NCBI GenBank assembly: GCA_024195585.1
Contig: SWBL01000101.1
Location: 1-64,000, forward strand
Length of the DNA stretch: 64,000 nt
Source of the DNA: Aureobasidium sp. EXF-3400
Lineage: Eukaryota; Ascomycota; Dothideomycetes; Dothideales; Saccotheciaceae
Reading direction: 5' to 3'
Below the pieces are notes generated by a model. That model was not told the origin of the DNA. It was given only the letters and a program-made list of their open reading frames with translations, and ran no database searches. The translations under genes were made by a program, and so were the position numbers. Each line of letters starts with the position of its first letter. Position 1 is the first letter of the stretch. This document shows positions 1-11,073 of this stretch, piece after piece.

Positions 1-57
1 GTTGAGCAGACGCAGAATGAACTGGAAGTTCGACTTTTCTCCGGAGACGAGCGACAT
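1..57 (-). CDS. RPS18: 40S ribosomal protein S18 (uS13), 5' end only
   Basis: Only the first 19 codons lie in the window. The reverse strand from the ATG at 57 reads MSLVSGEKSNFQFILRLLN, the highly conserved start of eukaryotic RPS18, a small-subunit head protein. The rest, including the tRNA-contacting C-terminus, lies beyond the left edge. The ATG context (gccacgATGtc) is normal and no upstream in-frame start is needed. The 650 bp to its right, shared with the amylase 3' side, must hold the promoter and 5' UTR. Confidence 0.9.
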   Translation of the reverse strand, partial: MSLVSGEKSNFQFILRLLN

Positions 58-708
58 CGTGGCGGTTGATGAGCGATGTTACTGTTGGCGGCGCGAATAA
101 CCAAGTAGAGAGCTGGCGGCGCGACAGACTGATAGGTGAGTCGAAAATGTTTGTGGACGACGCCAAGGATTCCGAAGTCCTACCGACGTGGACGGCTGAC
201 GAATGACAGGGTCGCCCAGCCTGCTCCCTGCTCTACACGCTCTGGACTTGCTGCTCACTCCAGTCCGACCGTCACTCGAACGACCACAGTGAACATGCCA
301 AACATTCTGGAAGGAAGTCGTGGTTGCATATTCTCACTAATTGCATATACTTCGGGTCACCGTGTGCAGATTCTTGTGACCTCAATCTCCCCACTCAGGC
401 CCAGAGCCATTTCTGAGCTGTAAAAAGGCAGAAAAGTTTTCGGACTAGAGATGTTGTCAGAAAGAGCTCACAACTGATTTGCGTCTCAATGGAATCACAT
501 TTCTCTCGAAAACTATTTTGCCTTTTTACACTTATGCGTTGCACACTTTAGCAGAGAGGGAGGCTGTGATTCCAGTCACTCCAAATGGTTCATTCGTCGT
601 AATCTAATATACAAGTTCCTGCTATCTCAATTTGCATCTCGAATTCAGATGTTCAATATCAGGCATTGAAACACAAGAATACCAAGCACCGTCTGAGTGG
701 GTGCTGCA
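58..708. other. intergenic: RPS18 promoter side and amylase 3' flank
   Basis: No supported gene. The left part is the upstream region of the leftward RPS18 gene, and the right part is the 3' flank of the alpha-amylase. A 95-codon plus-strand frame at 136-423 has low-complexity composition and no family resemblance. Confidence 0.6.
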
Positions 709-2575
709 TCATTGCATGGTGAACTTTTCAGGATGGCAAGCTCCGAACTCTGCTCTGCCTGGTGCGTCGTTGCGGACATAGACACTGACGCTCTTTTCAG
801 TGCATCTGAAGACGCCATAGCCTCTGTCATCGATAGTGACCAAGTGACCAGAATTTCCCAAGACGTCGCTCCAGACCTGACCAGCTTTGGCAGGACCAAT
901 GAACATGCTGTTCTTAGCAGCACCTCCGATGCTCATGATGACGACGCAGCCGTCGGCTCTGTCCCAAGTACCGTGGCGGACCCATCCAATCGAGGTCTTA
1001 CTCTCGAGATAGTCGGTCTGCTCGCCGTAGGCAAAGAGTTTGCGGCTGAGGACAAGAGTAGGTAGCTTGCCTTCGCAGGCTACTGGCGATGGGTGAGGGC
1101 CTTTGATTCCGTAAACATCACCCCAGAAAACACAAGGCAGACCCTCGCGACGAAGAAGCATGATTGCGTAAGCCAGAGGTTTGAAGTAAGGTGCAACAGG
1201 AGTTTCCACTGCTTGGCCAGGCTGAGTATCGTGGCTGGTTACGAGAGTCTGCGTATACTTGTTAGCAGTTGTGCGGTGCCAAAGACGAAAAAGTACCTAC
1301 TACTGCATTGCCGGGTCGGTGTTGAACCAAGGTGTTCTTAAAGACCTTTCTCAAGTCGACCTCGGACTTGTTCTTTGCCATGGAGAACTTTGCGAAATTG
1401 CTCAGCAAAGGAATGTCGTAAGCGTATACGCCGTTGTTCATTCTGTCCATCCACTGCAGAATCTTGGCGACTTTGCCATTGTAGAACTCGCCCATAATGA
1501 AGAGTTCACGGTTCTGACGCTTGGCCGCTTCCTTTGCGATGCGGATCCATTCTCGGGTGAACATCCAGCTGATGTGAGGCACAGCATCCAATCTGAAGCC
1601 GTCCACACCCACTTCATTCACCATCCACTCTCCCCATCTCTGCACATCCTCTCTGACTTCGGCGTTGGAGTAGTCGATGTTGGTGAACATGAGATAGTCG
1701 CCGTTGCCTTTGAGATCATCGACGTCGGTGGCCCAGTCCTTCTTGCGCCAGGCTGGATCCACAGCGGCTCCAGGACGGGGAAGTGTCTCTGGAGGATCCA
1801 CGATCTTGTAGATAGCATTCTTCTGAGCGCGCTGGTCCCAGTCTGTGCCGCTGAAGTGTTGCCAGTGCCATTTCAGACTGCTATAGTGGTCTCCGCGACC
1901 AGGGAAGTAGAAGTGGATCCAGGGTTCGATCTTCTTTGGTGCAGTCCTCTCGACTCTACGGTCTGTTTAGAGTCCAGTCAGTCTGACGGTTCAGCAAACA
2001 GGGATATGAACAGGCGTACCTTCTCCGTCTACCTCGACAGCCCAGCACTCCTCTTTGGCGTCTCCAGCTGTTTTGTGGTTCAGAACAGCATCCCAGATGA
2101 CCAAGACTCCCAGGCTCTTGGCCTTTGCGATCAACTCGTTCAACTCTTCTCTAGATCCCCACTTGGTTGCGCGTGTCCACTTCTGGTCGAACTCGCCCAG
2201 ATCCCAGAGGTCATAGCAATCATAGCCGTTGCCGTGCGGGTTGTTGGCCTTGCAGCCAGGTGGAAGCCAGAGTGAAGTGATGCCGATGTCAGCCAAGCCC
2301 GGCGCGGCATTTGCAAGACGAGTCCAGTGTCCGCCGGGAGTGTGCCATTCGAAGGCTTGCAGGAGTGTTGGGTTCTGGGGTGTCGGTGTTCCTGGTTCGC
2401 TCGCTGCTTTGACAGCTGGTGATGGTGTCGTTCCGTTGTCCGGCGCTACGTCATTGTCAACACTTCGATTCAATCAAAAAAAAAATCGCTCCAAGAGATC
2501 GTGGGACCTACACTTTGTGCGAGCGTCTAGGAAGCCCTCGAACCTCTGTGCCTTACTGCGCAGCCATGAAGCCAT
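709..2575 (-). CDS. intracellular alpha-amylase, GH13 (subfamily 5-like)
   Basis: Four exons: 2575-2512, 2445-2020, 1962-1301 and 1248-709 (563 aa, phases agree). It hydrolyses alpha-1,4-glucans. GH13 motifs are visible: WDAVLNH (region I), DGFRLDAVPH with nucleophile D289, FIMGEF with acid/base E322, and VTSHDTQPG with D391. There is no signal peptide. Together with the bacterial-type architecture, this points to the cytoplasmic fungal GH13_5 group. From established knowledge, the Histoplasma member of that group (Amy1) is needed for cell-wall alpha-1,3-glucan synthesis; the same role here is inference. The short first exon (21 codons, MASWLRSKAQRFEGF...) was chosen because it splices in phase; starting within exon 2 would need a non-ATG codon. 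Region IV has SHD where many family members have NHD. Confidence 0.9.
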
Positions 2576-3100
2576 GGTTGGTTGTGTGTTATCGAGATGG
2601 GTCGAAGATAGGTATTGATCTAAAAGATCAGGTTGTTTCTCGGAGTGCGTACGGACCAGGACCACTTATTTATTATGTTTGCTGAGCTCGAGTCATTGAT
2701 GCCTTAATTTCACTTGTAGCACTTCTCAATGATCGTTGAGTGATACACCAAGTGAGGTTACTTTTCCAAGAAGCGCTACGTCAAAATGCTTTGAGAAGCG
2801 CCAGGTGAGACTGAATGGGCTGTGAAATTGGTCAAGTAAGATTGGTGAAGCTGAACAACCACCAGATGAAGAGGCTTGCGTAATCATGTATCTACCAATG
2901 AAAAAGAACAAGGATTAAAACAACTACAACGCTCGTGGGATATCAAGTTCGAAACAGAAAAGCCACAATAAATCAAATGCCAGAGAAAGCACAGTAACAC
3001 ATCTTGAGTGTTTGTCACTGCTCGAGACTGTGAACCTTAAGGCAGAGAACAAGAGAACAAAGGAGAAGATCGAAGGCGCAAACAAGACCGAGGCTGCTGC
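2576..3100. other. intergenic, no gene seen
   Basis: Lies upstream of the amylase and downstream of the RhoGEF-like gene, both leftward. It is A/T-rich with no credible frame. It should hold the amylase promoter and the neighbour's 3' UTR. Confidence 0.6.
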
Positions 3101-6100
3101 TCAGTATCTTAGTTTACCAACAAGGCCAAAAGTGTATGCACATTCGCGTTCCTGGCTGTGGTCAGTACTTGAATCTCCAAACCATAAACAAAGACAGCAT
3201 AACTCACTGTTTTGTGCTGAATCATATAAGTATTTGCTTTTGAAGCAAGGACGCCGCCCGAGGTGACCGGACCGGTTCTATCTTCCCAGACACTGACTGC
3301 GATACCTGTCCTGGCAACTCTCTCGAAGCAGCTCTCGCCCAGAGTGACATCCAACAGTGTTTCGCCTCTAGTTTTACCACTGACTAGAATACGCTTCTCC
3401 AGGCCAATCGATCGGGGGCTTGGCGGGACCCCGGAAGATGGCCGTGGAGGAAGCAGAATCGACAGCCGCGCTGAGCCCATATCTCTCCACTTGTTCTGTG
3501 ACTCACGTATGTACAACCGAATTTTGGCATTTGTGATACCAAGCGGTGTTCCTTGCGACGGATCATAGATAACCGGCGTTGATGCTCCAGAAGAAAGTGA
3601 CTCGCTTGTGCCAGTCCGGCTTCCTTGACGAGATGTGATGGTACTTTTAGCAATGTTAAAAAGTCGGCTGTTACCATTGAATCGGCGCAGAGCAGAAAAG
3701 GCAGTGTTCATTGTACCGACAGAAGAATCGGTTACCTCAGAGGGTGCTCGGGAGGCCTTTGATCGATATGTATTGCTCCTGCGGAGTGGATTATGGAACC
3801 ATGAACCGTTCGCAGACCTCTGGTTGTTGTCTCGGTTCATGGCTGCAGACCATGCACTCTCGTTCGTCGGACCTCTAGCATTCTGTAGAGCAATGTATGT
3901 AGGGTTGTTGATTCGAGCAGTGTTGATGAATGAATACAGCATGTCGCATTCTTCAGCACTGCGAGAGCGGAACATGACATTATTGCTGGCACGAATCAAG
4001 GAGCTAGCTGTGGGAGGTGACCTGATGGAGATATCAAGCGCTGTGCCCCGCCGCAAAGGAACAAGAGGTGTGACTTCAAATGCTATCAGAGGTTGTACGC
4101 CCCTAGCAGAAGGACTTGTCACATCACCGCCTTCTGGTATGGCTTCATCCAAGTCGAAAGCTTCAATCAGCCCAGGTGTGACAACAACAATACATTCACT
4201 TGGGTGCAGGAGCTCCCATGCGCCTCGGTCCGACCATGAGTAGATCGAGGCAACAATCTTCGAAGCGTTTGTCGTTTGATGAGGAACTGTCCGATATGGA
4301 GCTTGGGAGGCAGAGTTTGATGGCCCGAGTGTGGCAGTAGGTAGGGAAGCAAGCGATGCTGGCGGAGTGGCTTTTGCATTTCCATCAATCAAAGGCAAAT
4401 TGAGCGGCACCACGTCCTTTGCTCCCCCCACGGCTTCTTCAGATGAATCAGATGTGATTGATTCGTCGTCGTCCTCAGAATAGGAAGATTCACTCTCCGT
4501 CGAAGACTCACTTATAATCGATGGTTCATATTCGTGTTTGAGAGGCGATGATGACCTGCGATGCCTCTTCAAAAAGTTTGGGGTGAACGATGGGATGCTG
4601 AATCGTTTCGGCTTTGGAGGGGGCAAGTCCTTGTCTTTGCTAGAAGCATCCCCAAGTATGTCATCAAAGCTGACACCCTTCACACTAGGCCGACGTTTTT
4701 GTAGCTTGGCAGGCGCTGACGAAGGTTCTACTGCTTCCTCATCTCGAGTGCGATCTGGGTGGTCGAAAATTTCCACGGGCTGGATAGGTGAATTTGGCTC
4801 GCTTCTTTGTCGCAGCTTCGTGGCATGAGGGGGCTTAACCACCGGTACTGATGATGTCCTACGGTGGAGTTGCGAGCGTGCTGCAATTGGCGTTTTTCCG
4901 TAGCTGTCTTCATTCTCTTCTTCAGATTCATCGGATGGGATGGTAGATGAAGGCATCCAAACACTATATTCTTTCCTTGATTGGGACAGAGTGGACTGAC
5001 TTGAGTATGAGCTCAAAGTAGTTCCGGTCTCCGACCTTGACATGTGATGTGTAGGACGTTCTGGATATGCTCTCGATTCCTTGTTCAGAGGTAATTGTGA
5101 AGATGAACGAGATGAGCTAGGCGACATAGGTGGCGATGATTTGTGACGCGTTGCCCTTGATCGTCGTAGACCTGGTGAGTCTCCTGTAGACAGTTCCGTC
5201 TGCGATAAGTTGTCGTAAGAAGACGCAAACTGTTCTGCTGATAGATCAGGTAGCGCGAAGCCATCTTGGACCTCTTTCGGTGTTGCAGAGATAGATCTTC
5301 GTTGCGAGTTGCTAGTCGGTACGGGAGCACTGGACAGTCTGCCACTCTCAAAAGTGGCTACGGACTTTTCTTGCCCGCTGTGGTCCGAAATCCAGCTCCT
5401 GGACGAGCCAGGTCTTTCTCCAATCGGGATTTCGATCTCTTTGGTATATGTAGGACTACCAGCAGGTGATGTGAGCCCTTGTGACCGACGGCGGGATGGA
5501 GTTTGAGGTTTGGCGAGGAAGCTAGACTGCCTTGCCAAAGATGGAGGAACGGGACTGAGTCCAAGCATCTCTACCCATTCAGGCCCGGTAGATTCGTCAC
5601 TGGCACGCAATGACAAAAGCTCATGCCACTCTTTTCTGTCAGCGTATAGACCCCGTATCATCATGACTAAGTCTCCTGGCCCATTGCCAGCTCTTGCGGA
5701 AACAGAGTCCCTGCTGAGAGGTGGAAACAGTAACCAGCGACCTGTATCAGATACCTCGCAGACGAGAACATCGCCACCATTTCCTCGACCAGGACAGTCG
5801 TCACGAATTATGAGCTCGATCCTGCAATCCAACTGTTGGCCGCTTGAGTGAATGATGTTCATGTCAAAGTAGTCTCTGGCATGAACACATCGCGTCGCGT
5901 CAATGCTGACTCCTTTGAGCAAGGCCAAGCTTCGAGGATCTCTGGCACGGGTTGGGTCGACAGCTGCAGCCGCCTCGTCCTCCAAGCGAGCTCGTTCTTC
6001 GTTAGATCTTTTGCGGGCTTCGGTAACCAACCCCTGATATTTCTCGGCCAGAGAACCCGCTAAGGCTGATGGTGCGAGAATGTTGATACCCTGGTTTGTC

Positions 6101-8305
6101 AGCGCTACAGTCCTGAATATCTAGAAGATGTCAAATGGTGCCTATGCATACCTTGAAGGTTTTGGCGAGATATTTCAAGCGTACCAAGGGTCTTTTTAGC
6201 AAAAAAGCAACGTCAACCCTTTCACCGTCACCATTGATCAAATCGCCGTCCTCATTCCTGAGCAGCCCATCATCCCATCTGGTGCTGGTATTGGCATCTG
6301 CAGGTGCAAGGTTTACCACGACATCTTGAAATCCCATCCGCCATGCCTTTAGGTAATCATGGTAGATCCGAATCGCTCCTTGGGCCCAGGAGAGCAGTGT
6401 GTTGTTGTCGCTCTTGGGAACTCGACGATGGTGTGCTTTCAAACGCTCTAGGGCAACGCCCATGTCGACGATAGGCTTGGTGATAGCCGCATCGTCAGCA
6501 GCAGAACGGCCAAATAGACCAACAGCGATCGCTGAATCTGACTTCGAAAGTACGCATGACAGTAGTACTGGAATAACTCCATCCACCAAGGTGCGAAGTT
6601 CTCGCTGATATTTGACTTCGTCAGCCGTGAACTCGTCCCAGAGAGCTTCAAGAGTGGCTTTCTCGAGCCTCGTTCGATTGGTCCGTATGCTACGTGCTGA
6701 AACAATGCTCTTAGTATCAGCTATAGGTAGTGATAACACAGACATCAGGTCCTTGTGACGAGTCAATCTCCGTCTGAGCCCGTTCGCGCTATCCCCTGTA
6801 CGCTCGGGTACAATGGTATCTTGCTCAGAAATTTCAGATGGAGCTGCAGATTCTTGCAATGTCTCTGCCGAAGCGATGGTCGACAGCCTTTTTCCTGTCG
6901 TAGGGAACCGCCGTCGAAGGTTCGCTCCTGGTGTATGCTTGCTGGTCTGGACATAGGGAAGTTGAACATCAGATGGTACGGACGACGTAGCATAAGAAGA
7001 GTTTCCGTCCTCGAAGCTTGATGATCTAGACTCAGAAATAGTCTCCAGCGCCTCTCTCAGTCTCGGACTTGATTCGCCTGGAGAAGATCTCGATGAGCCG
7101 TGGCCAGTGGACCCTTCGTCATCCTTGAGAATGTCCACGCCAGATGTGTCTCGCCTATCTAGTCCATCCAGATTCGATTGTCGCTTAGATCGGACTTTAG
7201 ATGCTGCAGCTTCTCTGTGCCCGTCACTCTGCTGCTGAGATTCGTCAGCGACGAAGGGATCAGGAGTTCCTCCAAGCCACGCTTCGATACGGTTTCCGTA
7301 CGCCGGTACTGTGGTAGTATTCGAGTTGGGTGCGGACATCTTGTTAGCCTCAGGTACTCTAGATTGACCAGCCGATCTGTCTTTCTTAGTTTCCTGTACA
7401 GTTGATGGCATCCCTCGTGACTTTCGAGAGTGAGCATTTCGAGTACTGATGCTGTCGTCTGGGTCAAGTGTCTGTGCAATCGACCTATCCTCTGTCTCTG
7501 CTTCAGAAGCTACTGGCGAGACATGGCGGCGACGTAACCTCCGTCTACGATCCGAATTGTCGCGACTTACTTCGCGAGCACTCCTCCTGTCTTTCTTCTC
7601 CCTTGCAGGCTCCTCCACACTTCTTGAGTCGAGTTGATGTTCTGGAGTACGCCGTCCTGACATTCCTGAACTGCCTGGTCGGTCGCTATCATTCTTTTTC
7701 TTCTGCGGTTTATGCTGTGTTGGAGGAGGGTCATCTATCGGTATGATTCGAATTCCGTCGTCCTCTTCCATCGGCCTGACTCTGATGCCATCATCATCCT
7801 TCTTTGACTTTGGCGAACCTTCGCTCTTGTATATTGTGGTTCTTTTGATTGTGTATGGTCTTGGCTTCGGCTTAGATGCATTTTCAGGCGTCTTTGTAGG
7901 CGAACGGTCCTTGCGCCAGTGAGCGTCACTGACTACACGTTTCAAGGGCGCACCAGCATGTTTGACTTCGGTATCCAAGTCATTTGGGTGAGTGCTTTTC
8001 TTACGAACCCATGCTTGTCGATCCGCATCCAATTCTCGAGGGGCCTTTGGCGATTTGGTTGGAGATGATTGCCTGCTTTTCTTGTCTGTTTCGATGCGAG
8101 GCTTGTCCGACGAGCTCTTGGTTGGCTTTCTGGCTGGTTTTGTTTCGTCTGCATCATCCTCATATTCAACGGTTATCAAGTTGCCTCCATCTTTTGCAAC
8201 GGCGGCTCCAGCGCTGTCAGCCTGCCATCTCTGCACTCTTTGGCGAATCTTGTCAGTGTCGTAGAGACCGGTTTGCTTGCCGGTGTCACGGTCGTCTTTC
8301 CTCAT
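3101..8305 (-). CDS. large DH-domain (RhoGEF-like) protein
   Basis: Three exons: 8305-6152, 6120-3208 and 3151-3101, giving 1705 aa in phase. Residues 1-540 are charged, Ser/Arg/Lys-rich and probably disordered. About 546-770 resembles a Dbl-homology domain: LWDEFTADEVKYQRELRTL (helix 1), IYHDYLKAWRMGF and FLLKRPLVRLKYLAKTF (the helix matching the KPVQR-type motif of RhoGEFs). A Lys/Arg-rich region and a possible PH-like region follow, then a Ser-rich stretch. The last exon was moved to ERECAYTFGLVGKLRY (ending at 3101) because this splices GT-AG in phase and gives a plausible end, whereas reading through the intron does not. DH domains catalyse GDP/GTP exchange on Rho GTPases; which GTPase is unknown. 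The intron at 6121-6151 would be only 31 bp (see findings). The exact subfamily is uncertain. Confidence 0.75.
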
Positions 8306-8902
8306 GTGTGGGTGTTTGTGTCGAAGAGATGCTGTCGTGTTCGGATTGCTTTTCAGTATGCGCTAGATATGTTGCGATCGGATAGCGATTCTCAGAGACA
8401 AGGTACATGGAGGAAGTCGGCCCGTTGCAGAATTGAAAATTGACGAGTCGAATTGTCGAAGGATGGAGCCGTGACAGACAGGGCACGCGAATCTGCTAGG
8501 AAGAGGGTGTGCGCGCAAGCAAGCAGAATACAACTACCCATGTCAGTGTCGGTAGCAAGCCGTTTATAGTAAGCATTATGCCTTACGGTTGAAACGGCGA
8601 ACGTGGAGAGAACTGGACCCTGATGGCATGTGTCAAGAGTGGGGACCAGTCTTTTACATTTCAGAATTGACCGAACAATCGAGGGTTGAACTCATTGCTT
8701 GAGCAGAAGTCGGTCAAGTCAAGCGCATGGTTGAGGGACAAGAACCAGGCTTGTGTTTACAGTCGGACGGTGCAACCAGCCATCCCGCGCATCACTGATC
8801 CGCTCCATCCCCAGCCCGTCGCAAACAACGCCCTAGTGCCCGAGCAATCTATCCTTATCTTCGTCGATCAACCTCCCATGTGCTAAAGATTGCCACGGTC
8901 CA
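8306..8902. other. intergenic, no gene seen
   Basis: Upstream region of the RhoGEF-like gene. I see no credible coding frame or RNA gene here. Confidence 0.5.
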
Positions 8903-9018
8903 GCTATTGCAATGCACGATATTTTTCGAATCAAGACTATGGCCACAGAGACACCTCAAGAGAACAGTCTCTCTGTGGATCGCAACCATTTCTAGAGAAT
9001 CTTGTGCATGTTTATAGC
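8903..9018. mobile_element. MITE-like foldback element, copy 1 (116 bp)
   Basis: The ends form an imperfect terminal inverted repeat of about 21 bp: it starts GCTATTGCAATGCAC and ends GTGCATGTTTATAGC (about 15 of 21 positions pair). It is flanked by TCCA at 8899-8902 and again at 9019-9022, a candidate 4-bp target duplication. An internal palindrome, ccacagagac (8943-8952) against gtctctctgtgg (8967-8978), would close a central hairpin. It has no coding capacity. A related element of identical length lies at 9154-9269. Confidence 0.6.
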
Positions 9019-9153
9019 TCCAAATACCACTATACGTCGCGCGTGGAAAGGGACTCCAAAACTCAAGTGACAGTCTTTTGCACAAGAGGAAGGAGGCTGA
9101 CAAACAGTTGGGATCGGCCCCTCTCTCTCGCAGTCACGAGCAGTGAGATACGC

Positions 9154-9269
9154 GCTATAACAATGCACAATTGCTTTGTGGATCAGAGGCGTAGCCACAG
9201 AGACGCCTTGGCCTAACGACTCTCTATGGACATCACTCCGTCTTGGACACAATTATGCATTTTGATAGC
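9154..9269. mobile_element. MITE-like foldback element, copy 2 (116 bp)
   Basis: Same length and orientation as copy 1. Terminal inverted repeat: starts GCTATAACAATGCACAATTG and ends CAATTATGCATTTTGATAGC (about 17 of 21 pair). The central palindrome is also kept: ccacagagac (9195-9204) against gactctctatgg (9218-9229). The two copies have diverged and the flanks are not related, so this looks like two insertions of one family rather than a tandem duplication. No clear target duplication is visible beyond a possible TAC. Confidence 0.6.
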
Positions 9270-9405
9270 TACAATATGGTGTTGTCAGGACGCGGGGAGG
9301 GTTTAGTTCTGGAGGATCAAGGATCCGGTGATTATTGAATTATGGCTATACATTAATGTTCTGTCTATTGATATACTGTCTAGTGCTCACTTTCTCTAAG
9401 CCCAT

Positions 9406-10319
9406 CTACATGGCCTTCTTCGATCCCTCGAGCTCCTGGACCTGTCGAATGGCGTCGGCGCTAGCCTTGACGCTATTGTATAACAACACTATGCAAGATC
9501 AGCAACTTTCCAGCGCTGCAGTCTCCAGTGCAACACTCACCTGCTGGAATTACGATCCAAAAAAAATTGGCTCCAAAGTAGTATCCCCAGAAATAGTAGG
9601 CCTCCGGTCTTGAATATTCAATGCCCAGGTAAAAGTGGTCGGCCATGCTGGTAGCATAGTAGAGGAGATCACCATAGCACTGCCCAAGACTCACTGCAGC
9701 TTGCATTGGGTGCCTTAGCGGATGCTCGATCGCAATCAAGACGGCAACCAAGAAGCTTAGTGGGCCCCAAAGCATCTAATGTAATTCATCAATAAACTTT
9801 CGAGAAGAAAAGGGGGTTAGTAAAGCATCACTTACAGCAGTCATGGCCTCAACACAAAAGACGAATACATTTTGTGTCAGATAGCGAGAATCTGACAGAG
9901 CATATTCTTTCCAAAGCTGACCAAAGAATGTCTGCAATCCACCCATATTGGCATGGTTATACGCAAAATAACCTGTCGAAAGTTTCAGTCTTGATTCTTC
10001 GAGCCTCCAAAACATCGTCGTACTCACCTTCGAAGAACAAGTGTATACATCCACACAGAACAAACCACATCACCGTCATCAGTTCGGTGGCAGGCAATCT
10101 TGGATTGACCTTTTTGACGGCCAGGTAGGTTAACCCAAAAATTGCAACACAGCCAGCAACAAAGGAGCCCAGAAGCGACAAAACAGTAGATTCATTGGCC
10201 ACATAACCGACAATATTGGCATCCAATGGGTAGTAAGGATGTTTGACGCCATCATAGCTCGTGGTGTTCATCAAAGCTCGTAGTGGTGAGGCCATTGTTG
10301 AACCTGCAGAAACAGCCAT
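9406..10319 (-). CDS. EBP-family membrane protein (sterol delta8-delta7 isomerase-like)
   Basis: Four exons: 10319-10028, 9972-9836, 9775-9541 and 9488-9406 (248 aa). It matches the emopamil-binding protein (EBP/EXPERA) family: CIHLFFEGYFAYN, LWKEYALSDSRY, CVEAMTAMLWGPLS, EHPLRHPMQ, SLGQCYGDLLYY and YFGANFFWIVIP, spread over four hydrophobic segments. Residues used by EBP for catalysis and binding (the His/Glu of HLFFEG, the Glu of CVEAMT) are present. EBP isomerises the sterol delta8 double bond in the ER. Fungi normally use the unrelated Erg2 for this step, so the native substrate here is open. The start at 10319 is the first ATG in the frame; the frame opens further upstream only with non-ATG codons. 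Confidence 0.85.
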
Positions 10320-11073
10320 TGCATTCGCGCGACTTTGTACAAACAAGCAACCAAAGGAAGAAATCAAAGACAGCGAAGTCGCGAGAAGGAAATCAAGGAT
10401 ATAAGAATAAGAACCTCAGACAAGCCAGAACGTAATTGCCGGTCAACACGCAACGGGCGTGTGCGAAACACGATCCAATAATTCTTTCGAGCATGATGAC
10501 GATACCATAACTCGACGGTTCTGGCGCTATGATTCGAGGTTGACCAATCGGAAGGGCGGGAAAGTCGATGTATGCCTGAGAGATCGATCAACTGCCTCGG
10601 CCGAGTTTGGCACGGAACAGTTTCTGGGGATCTTTCGAAAACCATTGCACCATGATTGCTTATGTCATGAAGTTGTTGCTCATGAAATGAACGTGGAGAA
10701 CCAACTTTTAGCAAAGCTGATGATTCTTGTGTCTCGGCAGTGTGAGTTATTTATATGCCAGCCCCAGCTTTGGGCGGGCCGATAGTTTGGTAACCTCACG
10801 AGAGGATTTAGACAACTTCACGCAGAGGAATCCTGACTGGTTGATATGTGTAGCAGTGATAGGTCGAGTCGGGGATAGATTTGAAGCAGTTGCAAGCATG
10901 GAGTGCGCTATGGGGATGAGCCTATGAGGACACAAAGACACCTACTCGGATAACTTTAAATGCCTATAGGTGTTTACAAAAGCCTGACCAAGTATTTGAC
11001 ACGAAAAAGCACGGTTCGTGGTACAGAAAAGAAATGTATGAAGAATGTGCATAGAAGAGGAAGTTTCCAAAAC
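10320..11073. other. intergenic, no gene seen
   Basis: Upstream of the EBP-family gene and downstream of ATG27, both leftward. A 116-codon minus frame at 10364-10714 shows no family resemblance and sits where the EBP 5' UTR and promoter should be. Confidence 0.5.

Noticed and set aside
1259..2275. 338-codon plus-strand frame antisense to the amylase
   Set aside because: It mirrors the amylase coding frame, has no family resemblance, and the minus strand gives an intact GH13 enzyme.
10364..10714. 116-codon minus frame upstream of the EBP gene
   Set aside because: It overlaps the EBP 5' side in another frame and shows no conserved sequence.
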